Origin: Eubacterium sp. CAG:251
GTDB lineage: Bacteria; Bacillota; Clostridia; Oscillospirales; Acutalibacteraceae
Length of the DNA stretch: 64,000 nucleotides
Reading direction: 5' to 3'
Assembly (NCBI GenBank): GCA_000436835.1
Contig: FR889135.1
Span: forward strand, 11,973-75,972
Shown: piece after piece, positions 1 to 6,522 of the stretch
Numbering within the stretch: the first letter of the stretch is position 1
How the letters are laid out: each line of letters starts with the position of its first letter
Notes under the pieces: generated by a model
Told to the model about the DNA's origin: nothing
Databases searched by the model: none
Seen by the model: only the letters and a program-made list of their open reading frames with translations
Program-made: the position numbers and the translations under genes

Positions 1-32
1 TTTTATATAAAATAACGAAAAAGGGTGGTTAC

Positions 33-1115
33 GTGTCAGTAAAGGCAAAAAAGGTACTAAAAATCATTTTGATTATTCTTCTTGTGGCGGTTTTGATTGT
101 AGGCGGATATATTATTTATGTCATGATTGACTACCACAGAATTGAGGACAATCAAGCTTTGCAGATAAACGATGTTACGAGCGAGTCTGCTCTTGTTGAC
201 CAAGAGTATAAGGCCATTTCGTACAATATCGGTTTTGCGGCTTATACTCCCGACTTCGGCTTCTTTATGGACGGCGGTACAAAGAGCCGTGCTAATTCCG
301 AGGAGTCGGTTAAGAGCGTAATTGACGGAATAGGAGATTTTCTTAAATCCGAAAATCCCGATATTATTCTTATCGAGGAAGTTGATAAGAAAGCAACACG
401 CAGTTATCACTATGACCAAGATAAAGCGCTCAGAGGTAAGCTTGACGGATATGATTCAATGTTCACGGTAAACTTTGACAGTCCGTATTTGTTCTATCCT
501 ATTACCAAGCCTCACGGCAAATCCTATGCCGGTATGTTGACCTTGTCAAAGTTCAATATTGAAAGCGGTTTAAGACACAGCTTGCCGATTGAAAACGGTT
601 TTATGAAATTTGTTGACCTTGACCGTTGCTATTCTGTTTCGAGAATTACTGTTGAAAACGGCAAAGAACTTGTGCTTTATACGCTTCATCTCTCGGCATA
701 TACCTCTGACGGAACAATCGCAACCGACCAGCTTAAAATGCTTATAAGTGATATGCAGGCGGAATATGAAAAGGGGAATTACTGTATCGCAGGCGGCGAT
801 TTCAACAAGGACTTGCTTGGCGATTCGGGCAAGATTTTCGGAATTGACGGCACAAATTATACTTGGGCGCAACCTGTTGATTCAAAATTGTTTGATGGAA
901 CAAATCTCAAAATTGTTGCTCCTTACAATGAGAAAAATCCGATTCCATCATGCAGAAATGCCGACGGTCCGTATAACGACAAGCAGTTTGTACTTACGGT
1001 TGACGGATTTATAGTTTCCGACAATGTTACAGTTACAAACAGCGATGTTTATGACCTTCAGTTTAAGTATTCTGATCACAACCCCGTATATATGACCTTT
1101 AAGCTTAACAAATAA
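33..1115 (+). CDS. Membrane-anchored endonuclease/exonuclease/phosphatase (EEP) family protein
   Basis: This 360-residue protein has one N-terminal membrane segment (about residues 8-32), so the rest should lie outside the cell. The remainder reads as an EEP (DNase I-like) fold: a metal-binding Glu in LIEEVD (about 113-118), GGDFNKD (about 254-260) and a C-terminal SDHNPV motif with the catalytic His. The family includes nucleases, phosphodiesterases and sphingomyelinase-like enzymes, so the substrate (nucleic acid, lipid or sugar phosphate) cannot be told from sequence. The start is a GTG preceded by AAGGGTGG. What lies upstream is outside the window; a terminator follows directly, so it ends its transcript. 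Confidence 0.8.
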   Translation: MSVKAKKVLKIILIILLVAVLIVGGYIIYVMIDYHRIEDNQALQINDVTSESALVDQEYKAISYNIGFAAYTPDFGFFMDGGTKSRANSEESVKSVIDGIGDFLKSENPDIILIEEVDKKATRSYHYDQDKALRGKLDGYDSMFTVNFDSPYLFYPITKPHGKSYAGMLTLSKFNIESGLRHSLPIENGFMKFVDLDRCYSVSRITVENGKELVLYTLHLSAYTSDGTIATDQLKMLISDMQAEYEKGNYCIAGGDFNKDLLGDSGKIFGIDGTNYTWAQPVDSKLFDGTNLKIVAPYNEKNPIPSCRNADGPYNDKQFVLTVDGFIVSDNVTVTNSDVYDLQFKYSDHNPVYMTFKLNK

Positions 1116-1123
1116 TTAAACTA

Positions 1124-1160
1124 AAGCGGACAGTTCATTTGGATTGTCCGCTTAGCTTTT
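1124..1160 (+). terminator. Rho-independent terminator of the EEP gene
   Basis: A nine-pair stem (AAGCGGACA with TGTCCGCTT) starts 9 bases after the stop codon and is followed by a T-rich stretch. Confidence 0.75.
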
Positions 1161-1465
1161 ACTTGCAATGTTACTTATTGTTGACTTTAATCCGTTAAAA
1201 AGATAAAATACTGTTAGCTTATAATTGTTTTTAATATCATTTTGATGATATTCGGCGGCGTTATGTCAAAAGGTGTTTCAACCAACGTTGAAACAGGTGT
1301 TGTTGAACAGGAAAACGGTGCAATTACCGACTGAGGAATTGAAAAGGCGAACAATGTTCGCCCCTACAAAAGTCTTGCCATTTTAGACTGTCTAAATCAG
1401 AAAAACTGCCGTAGGGGCGAATATCATTCGCCTGTTTCTGCCCACTAATCACTGTAAACTCTGAT
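1161..1465. other. Gene-poor stretch with a short ORF remnant and hairpin repeats
   Basis: No convincing gene lies here. An open frame without a recognisable Shine-Dalgarno site ends at 1334 (ATG at 1263, 23 codons, preceded in frame by hydrophobic codons). It may be the tail of a decayed gene. The second half holds the inverted pair of hairpin repeats listed separately. Confidence 0.4.
1346..1432. repeat. Inverted pair of GGCGAAC...GTTCGCC hairpin repeats
   Basis: The unit at 1346-1367 is the reverse complement of the GTAGGGGCGAA-type unit at 1411-1432. Each is a GTAGG-flanked palindrome with the core GGCGAACATTGTTCGCC or a close variant. Similar units occur at 26790, 58593 and 63120, so this is a dispersed repeat family. 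A short palindrome (TTAGACTGTCTAA) lies between the two units. Confidence 0.8.
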
Positions 1466-1993
1466 TTAATCTTCAATTTCCATTATATACGCTTTTGCTT
1501 TAAAAGTGGCACTATTATCATATTTTGTGATTTCATCATAGTGGTCAAATTTAAGTCCGCATTTTTCCATTACCTTACCTGAACGGGGGTTATCAACAGC
1601 ATGGCATGAGCAAATTTTATTAACGCCTAATTCTTTGTGAACATAGTCGATAATTGCTTTCATAGCCTCGGTGCAGTAGCCCTTGTGCCAATAGTCGAAA
1701 TGTAAATTATAACCCATACCCCAATATCCCTCTATTTTACTGCTCGGACCTATCGAGCCTGTACCTATAACCTTGTTTTCTTCCTTAAGCACAAATGCGA
1801 AATTGTATTCCTTTTCGTCTGTAAGCGTGGATTTTATCCAATCAATCGTTTGGCTTATGTCCGTAAGCGTAGGGTACGACATATATTTTGTGACCCTTTC
1901 ATCGCTGTTCCACGAAAAGCAAGCCTTTGCATCATCAAGAGTGATTGGGCGTAAAATTAATCTTTCGGTTTCTAAAATCGGTTCTTTTGACAT
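1466..1993 (-). CDS. GNAT family N-acetyltransferase (RimJ/RimL type)
   Basis: The 175-residue protein shows the RimJ/RimL pattern: an N-terminal LETERLILRP strand, a central VIGTGSIG strand, and an acetyl-CoA site area around residues 100-125 with a GYCTEAMKAIIDYV helix. It should transfer an acetyl group from acetyl-CoA to a protein N-terminus or a small amine; the acceptor cannot be read from sequence. The start uses GGAGG. That site lies directly after the T-tract of an intrinsic terminator, and a promoter plus a 30-codon ORF lie further upstream on the same strand. Expression may therefore depend on terminator read-through (see findings). Confidence 0.85.
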   Translation of the reverse strand: MSKEPILETERLILRPITLDDAKACFSWNSDERVTKYMSYPTLTDISQTIDWIKSTLTDEKEYNFAFVLKEENKVIGTGSIGPSSKIEGYWGMGYNLHFDYWHKGYCTEAMKAIIDYVHKELGVNKICSCHAVDNPRSGKVMEKCGLKFDHYDEITKYDNSATFKAKAYIMEIED

Positions 1994-2004
1994 TTTTATA
2001 CCTC

Positions 2005-2050
2005 CAAAAAAATAAGCCGTTGATGCGAACGATTGTTACACATCAACGGC
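2005..2050 (-). terminator. Intrinsic terminator in the GNAT leader
   Basis: On the minus strand a ten-pair stem (GCCGTTGATG with CATCAACGGC, 15-base loop) is followed by TTATTTTTTT, which runs into the GGAGG of the GNAT gene. It lies between the leader ORF (2072-2164) and the GNAT start. Confidence 0.85.
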
Positions 2051-2071
2051 TTTTATGTTATAAATAAAGTT

Positions 2072-2164
2072 TTATACCGAAATTGAGTGCAACAAAGTAA
2101 GTCCGTTTGCAAGGCAAACAGAATGGGATGCTTTATATGCTGTTGCACGGTATAATTTCTGCAT
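2072..2164 (-). CDS. Short leader-type ORF, 30 codons
   Basis: The ORF begins with ATG eight bases after an AGGA-type Shine-Dalgarno site and encodes a 30-residue peptide starting MQKLYRATAYKASHS and ending LLHSISV. It lies about 20 bases downstream of a near-consensus promoter and ends 22 bases before the terminator stem that precedes the GNAT gene. This layout is that of an attenuator leader peptide. There is no run of a single codon that would point to an amino-acid sensor, so drug- or ribosome-stalling control, or an independent small peptide, are alternatives. I do not recognise the peptide. Confidence 0.6.
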   Translation of the reverse strand: MQKLYRATAYKASHSVCLANGLTLLHSISV

Positions 2165-2192
2165 AACTTCTTTCCTTTCGTTTGATAAGGTC

Positions 2193-2221
2193 ATAGTAGC
2201 ATAGCGTGGTGATTTTGTCAA
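2193..2221 (-). promoter_or_regulatory. Sigma-A promoter of the leader ORF/GNAT unit
   Basis: On the minus strand TTGACA (2216-2221), a 17-base spacer and TACTAT (2193-2198) lie about 30 bases upstream of the leader ORF start. Confidence 0.75.
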
Positions 2222-2269
2222 TGTATTTCTCCCTTATCAAGGGCTTTTTTATATTTAACAAAATATATG

Positions 2270-2313
2270 TTGAAATTAGTAGGCAAAAATAATATAATGT
2301 TATAAGTTATAAC
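2270..2313 (+). promoter_or_regulatory. ilvD promoter with palindrome at the start site
   Basis: TTGAAA (2270-2275), a 17-base spacer and TATAAT (2293-2298) form a good sigma-A promoter. The palindrome GTTATAAGTTATAAC (2299-2313) begins immediately after the -10 box and would cover the transcription start, a typical repressor position. Confidence 0.65.
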
Positions 2314-2353
2314 TTACTATAATAATTTATTTTATATAAAAGAAGGTATTGAA

Positions 2354-4015
2354 ATGAGATCAGATTTAATTAAAGAGGGTCCTTCAAGAGCGCCTCACCG
2401 TTCTCTTTTGAGAGCGCTTGGTATTGACGAGCTTGAAATGAAAAGACCTTTTATCGCAGTAGTTAATTCTAAGAGCGATTATATACCCGGCCATATGCAC
2501 CTTGACAAGATTGCAGAGCAGGTTAAGGCAGGTATCAGAAACGCAGGCGGTGTTCCGTTTGAATTTAATACTATCGGCGTTTGCGACGGTATTGCTATGA
2601 ACCATAAGGGTATGAAATATTCGCTTTGCTCAAGAGAGCTTATTGCAGACTCAATCGAGGTTATGCTTACAGCTCACCCTCTTGATGCAATCGTATTTAT
2701 CCCTAACTGTGACAAGATTGTTCCCGGTATGCTTCTCGCCGCTTGCAGGCTTAATTTGCCTTGTATCTTTATCAGCGGCGGCCCTATGCTTCCGGGTAAG
2801 AGCACAGAAACCACAAACCGTATCGGTCTTTCCGAGCAGTTTGAATATGTAGGCGCTAATGCAGTAGGTAAGATGAGCGACGAAAATCTTGAATCCTGCG
2901 CATTTACCGCTTGCCCGACTTGTGGCTCATGCTCAGGTATGTATACTGCAAATTCAATGAACTGCCTTACTGAAACAATCGGTATGTCGCTTCCCGGCTC
3001 AGGTACTATTCCTGCGGTTATGAGTGAAAGACTCCGCCTTGCAAAGCAGGCAGGTGAAAGAGTAATGGACCTTCTTAAAGAGGACATTAAGCCGTCGGAT
3101 ATTATTACAGAGAAGGCTATTGAAAATGCTATGCGTACTGATATGGCTATCGGCTGTTCAACAAATACAATTTTACACCTTACTGCAATTGCTCATGCGG
3201 CAGGCCACGATATCGACCTTGCCGAGCTTGACGCTTATGGCAGAAAAACGCCTCAAATTTGTAAGCTTAACCCTGCTTCATCTGTATTTATTACAGACCT
3301 CAACGACGTTGGCGGTATTCAGGCAGTTGTTAAGGAGCTTGCAAGAGGCGGTATGATTAATACAGATGCACTTACGGTAAACGGCACTGTTGCTGACAGA
3401 ATTGCAAAAGCACCTGACGCTGACGGAGTAATCATTCGTAAGCTTGAAAATCCGTTCTCGGCAGACGGCGGTATCGCAGTTCTTACAGGTAATCTTGCAA
3501 AGGACGGCGCAGTAGTTAAAAAAGGCGCTGTTGCACCTGAAATGATGCAGCATAAGGGTCCGGCTAAGTGCTACAACAGTGAGGAAGAAGCTATTGCTGC
3601 TATTACAGGCGGCAAGGTTGTTGCAGGCGACGTTGTAGTTATTCGTTATGAAGGCCCTAAAGGCGGCCCGGGTATGAGAGAAATGCTTTCTCCTACATCT
3701 GCTATTATCGGTATGGGTCTCGGCTCATCTGTTGCGCTTCTTACTGACGGTCGTTTCTCAGGCGCTACAAGAGGTGCATCAATCGGTCACATAAGTCCTG
3801 AGGCAGCTATGGGCGGAACTATCGCTCTTGTTGAGGACGGCGACGAGATTGAAATTGATATCCCTGCTCGTGTTCTTAAGGTTAATGTTTCAGACGAAGT
3901 ATTAGCCCAAAGAAAGGCTAAGTGGCAGCCTCCTGTTCAAAATCTTACAGGATATCTTAAGCGCTATGCTCAGCATGTAACAAGCGGTGCACAAGGTGCG
4001 GTATTTGACGATTAA
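2354..4015 (+). CDS. ilvD: Dihydroxy-acid dehydratase
   Basis: IlvD dehydrates 2,3-dihydroxy-isovalerate and 2,3-dihydroxy-3-methylvalerate to the 2-keto acid precursors of valine and isoleucine. The 553-residue length matches the family. Diagnostic segments are present: an N-terminal RSDLIKEGPSRAPHRSL, the first cluster cysteine in NCDKIVPGM, the second in ACPTCGSCSGM, and the C-terminal TDGRFSGATRG loop. The Fe-S cluster makes it oxygen-sensitive. No other branched-chain gene is in the window, and its own promoter lies upstream. The start is an ATG behind GAAGG. It is followed after 14 bases by the surface-protein gene, so a joint transcript is possible although no functional link is apparent. 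Confidence 0.96.
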   Translation: MRSDLIKEGPSRAPHRSLLRALGIDELEMKRPFIAVVNSKSDYIPGHMHLDKIAEQVKAGIRNAGGVPFEFNTIGVCDGIAMNHKGMKYSLCSRELIADSIEVMLTAHPLDAIVFIPNCDKIVPGMLLAACRLNLPCIFISGGPMLPGKSTETTNRIGLSEQFEYVGANAVGKMSDENLESCAFTACPTCGSCSGMYTANSMNCLTETIGMSLPGSGTIPAVMSERLRLAKQAGERVMDLLKEDIKPSDIITEKAIENAMRTDMAIGCSTNTILHLTAIAHAAGHDIDLAELDAYGRKTPQICKLNPASSVFITDLNDVGGIQAVVKELARGGMINTDALTVNGTVADRIAKAPDADGVIIRKLENPFSADGGIAVLTGNLAKDGAVVKKGAVAPEMMQHKGPAKCYNSEEEAIAAITGGKVVAGDVVVIRYEGPKGGPGMREMLSPTSAIIGMGLGSSVALLTDGRFSGATRGASIGHISPEAAMGGTIALVEDGDEIEIDIPARVLKVNVSDEVLAQRKAKWQPPVQNLTGYLKRYAQHVTSGAQGAVFDD

Positions 4016-4029
4016 TCGGAGCTTTATAT

Positions 4030-4689
4030 ATGGAAAATATGAATGAGAAGAGTGAAAAAAAGCATTCGCACCGTCAAAAATCACCAAATGATTTTGCAAA
4101 GACGGTAGTTATATTTGTTTGCGTTGAATTGATTGTTGTTGTGGGAGCAATTATCGGTGTTAATAAAACTGCGTGTAATGCAGTCCATAAGCTTGAGGCG
4201 GCTATGCCAAAAAGCGTAATGGATTTGCAAATTAATCCAAATCAAGACACTTATGTTTCATTAGACAGCAAAGAACTTGATTATGGGAGTTTTGTTGCCG
4301 ATATCATTGTTGAAAAAAGAGGAATTGAAGCGCCTGTTTACTACGGCCTTAACCGTGTATCGCTCAGATACGGTGCAGGTGTTTCGATTGACGAAAATGC
4401 AAACGCTTTTGGCGACAATGCCAATACGTTTATCGCCGCTTATGACGAAACATATTTCAAATCGCTTAAATATGTCAAGTCGGGCGATAAAGTTAAGGTT
4501 AAAACGGCTGATAAAACAATAATCTATAAGGCTGTTGACGTCTTTGTCGGTGACGAGGGTGACAGCAGAGTTAAGAATTATAAAAACAACTTGATTTTAT
4601 ACAGTATTTTTTCCGATTACGGTGAAAACAGCGGCAAGTGCTTTTATGTCATTTGCGAAAAAACAGGCGAGGAGGTAAATGCGAAATGA
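4030..4689 (+). CDS. Degenerate class D-like sortase (catalytic residues replaced)
   Basis: The protein (219 residues) has one N-terminal membrane segment (about 24-46) and an outer domain that lines up with class D sortases: APVYYGLNRVSLRYGAG, then NTFIAAYDETYFKSLKYV, then GDKVKVKTADKTIIYK. In active sortases the second segment contains AGHRDT; here it is AAYDET, so the catalytic His is missing. The Cys strand (TLVTC in sortases) reads LILYS, and no Arg stands at the usual place afterwards. All three catalytic positions therefore look lost. It could be a structural or regulatory pseudo-enzyme of the cell surface. Its stop overlaps the next start (ATGA), so the two proteins are probably made together. 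Confidence 0.65.
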   Translation: MENMNEKSEKKHSHRQKSPNDFAKTVVIFVCVELIVVVGAIIGVNKTACNAVHKLEAAMPKSVMDLQINPNQDTYVSLDSKELDYGSFVADIIVEKRGIEAPVYYGLNRVSLRYGAGVSIDENANAFGDNANTFIAAYDETYFKSLKYVKSGDKVKVKTADKTIIYKAVDVFVGDEGDSRVKNYKNNLILYSIFSDYGENSGKCFYVICEKTGEEVNAK

Positions 4690-5537
4690 GCAGAAAACTC
4701 CACGACACCAAAAATGATTTTAAAAGCAGAAATATTCTTGCATTTTGCCTGTTTGTTGTGCTTGGAATTTTAAGCGTGGCATGCGTAACAAAGGCTGTTT
4801 TGTTAAACGGAAGTGTAGTCCAAAATCAATTTACGGATTATAATGTTACGTCGGTCTTTAGGCAGGATTTGATTGATTATACAAGTGACAGCTTTATCAA
4901 AAACGGGCTTGACAGCAGTAATGTTTCAAATGTTATTACGCAAGCCAAGGCTGAGAAAATAATAAGCTCGTTTGCAGCAGGTCGGTTTAGGGCTAAGGCA
5001 GGGTATACGTCTAAGTCATATTCTTCCGACGTTGACTCTCTTATGAACGATATAAAACCAGAGCTTGAGGAGCAAATCAGCGCCTCAGGATTTGAAAAAA
5101 ATGAGAACGTTCAAAATGCACAGCTTGAAAAAATAAGAAGCTTTATTGATAATTCTTTAAAACTTCCTAAAACAAAACTAATTGAAACAGCTATGAATAT
5201 GGGCAAGATTGCGGCTGATATTTTCCTTGTTGTTGCGATTTTCTTAACTCTTATATTTGGCGCAATGCTTTATTTTACAGGCAATACTAAGTACAGAAGC
5301 ATCAGAAGTCTCGGTGCGGCATTTTGCGCATCTTCAATTGGGGACTTGATTGTTTCGTTAATTGCTGTTATAATTTTGAGCGTGAAATCTATAGATATTT
5401 TTCCTGCATTTCTCAAAAGTGCACTTGATAATTATATTTATACCGCTGTCGGTGCAATTGCCATATGCGGCGCAGTGCTTCTTTTGATATCATTGGCGCT
5501 TCTCGCAATAAGCTGGAAGCTTAAGCGTGAAAATTAA
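4686..5537 (+). CDS. Four-TM membrane protein with extracellular domain, unknown function
   Basis: I chose the ATG at 4686 because it overlaps the previous stop codon (ATGA) and follows GAGGAGG; an in-frame start at 4638 lacks such a site. The 283-residue product has a membrane helix at about 16-40, a polar, helix-rich outer domain of roughly 130 residues, and three further membrane helices (about 170-195, 212-235 and 252-278). One helix, an ectodomain, then three helices is the general topology of FtsX-like proteins, but I see no sequence signature that proves this. It lies between the sortase-like gene and the TagH-like ATPase, all in one direction. Confidence 0.7.
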   Translation: MSRKLHDTKNDFKSRNILAFCLFVVLGILSVACVTKAVLLNGSVVQNQFTDYNVTSVFRQDLIDYTSDSFIKNGLDSSNVSNVITQAKAEKIISSFAAGRFRAKAGYTSKSYSSDVDSLMNDIKPELEEQISASGFEKNENVQNAQLEKIRSFIDNSLKLPKTKLIETAMNMGKIAADIFLVVAIFLTLIFGAMLYFTGNTKYRSIRSLGAAFCASSIGDLIVSLIAVIILSVKSIDIFPAFLKSALDNYIYTAVGAIAICGAVLLLISLALLAISWKLKREN

Positions 5538-5570
5538 TTTTTACGCAAAGAATAATAGGGTGGTGTTTAA

Positions 5571-6335
5571 ATGGATAATGATGTTGCAATTAACGTAGAA
5601 AACGTTACAATGTCGTTTATTCTTAATAAGGAAAAGGTGGACAACCTTAAGGAATACGCTATTAAGCTTATTACGGGAAAGCTTGAATATAATAAGTTTG
5701 ATGCCTTAAAGGATATTAGTTTTCAGGTTAAAAAGGGCGAGCATCTTGCTATTATGGGCCTTAACGGTGCCGGCAAAAGTACCCTTTTAAAAACAATTGT
5801 AGGAGTTTATAAACCGACTAAGGGTAAAATTGAGAAGCAGGGCGTTATTGCTCCTCTTCTTGAGCTTGGCGCAGGTTTTGACGGCAATTATTCCGGAAGA
5901 GAAAATATTTTCCTTTACGGTGCTATCTTGGGCTATTCAAGAGAATTCATTCAATCTAAGTATGATGAAATTGTTGAATTTTCCGAACTCGGCGATTTTA
6001 TTGAAGTTCCGGTTAAAAACTATTCAAGCGGTATGAGAGCACGTCTCGGATTTTCAATCGCAACTGCTGTTGAGCCTGATGTTCTCATTCTTGATGAAGT
6101 TCTTTCAGTCGGTGACGCAGGTTTTAGAAAGAAGAGCCTTGCAAAAGTTCAATCTCTTTTTGAAAGCGGAGTAACTGTTCTTTTTGTATCTCACAGTATT
6201 GACCAGGTTATGGCAATTTGCGATACGGCAATTCTTCTTGACCACGGCAAGATTATTTCCCAAGGTCCTGTTGAAGAAGTAACGAAGGTTTATGAGGAAA
6301 AGGTATCGCATCCTAAGAAAAAGAAAAAACTTTAA
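5571..6335 (+). CDS. TagH/RfbE-type ABC transporter ATP-binding protein
   Basis: The 254-residue ATPase has Walker A GLNGAGKST (63-71), the signature YSSGMRARLGFS, and Walker B VLILDEVLSVGD followed by a switch His in VSHS. The N-terminus (VENVTMSFILNKEKVDNLKEY) and the DEVLSVGDAGFRKK segment are typical of ATPases that drive ABC-2 exporters of teichoic acid or polysaccharide. The C-terminal extension found in many TagH proteins is absent. No ABC-2 permease is next to it; the only membrane protein beside it is the four-TM protein upstream, so its partner is either that protein or encoded elsewhere. RBS is GGGTGG. It ends the cluster before a terminator. Confidence 0.85.
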   Translation: MDNDVAINVENVTMSFILNKEKVDNLKEYAIKLITGKLEYNKFDALKDISFQVKKGEHLAIMGLNGAGKSTLLKTIVGVYKPTKGKIEKQGVIAPLLELGAGFDGNYSGRENIFLYGAILGYSREFIQSKYDEIVEFSELGDFIEVPVKNYSSGMRARLGFSIATAVEPDVLILDEVLSVGDAGFRKKSLAKVQSLFESGVTVLFVSHSIDQVMAICDTAILLDHGKIISQGPVEEVTKVYEEKVSHPKKKKKL

Positions 6336-6347
6336 AACTGTTAATAT

Positions 6348-6386
6348 AGCGACTTGAACAATTGTGTTTGAGTCGCTTATTTTTTT
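6348..6386 (+). terminator. Rho-independent terminator of the surface cluster
   Basis: Stem AGCGACT with AGTCGCT, followed by TTATTTTTTT, 13 bases after the ATPase stop codon. Confidence 0.8.
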
Positions 6387-6445
6387 CGGAATTTGTGAAA
6401 AATATACATTATCAACAATATGTAATAGAAAATGTTGAAAAAATA

Positions 6446-6454
6446 TGGTATAAT
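6446..6454 (+). promoter_or_regulatory. Extended -10 promoter of the subtilisin gene
   Basis: TGGTATAAT provides a TG-extended -10 box; no good -35 box stands 17 bases upstream. A long AT-rich leader (about 60 bases) follows to the start codon. Confidence 0.45.
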
Positions 6455-6522
6455 ATACATATAAATAACATAATATTATTTATTTAAAAATTGCAAAATA
6501 TATTTATTCAAGTGGGGTTTAA

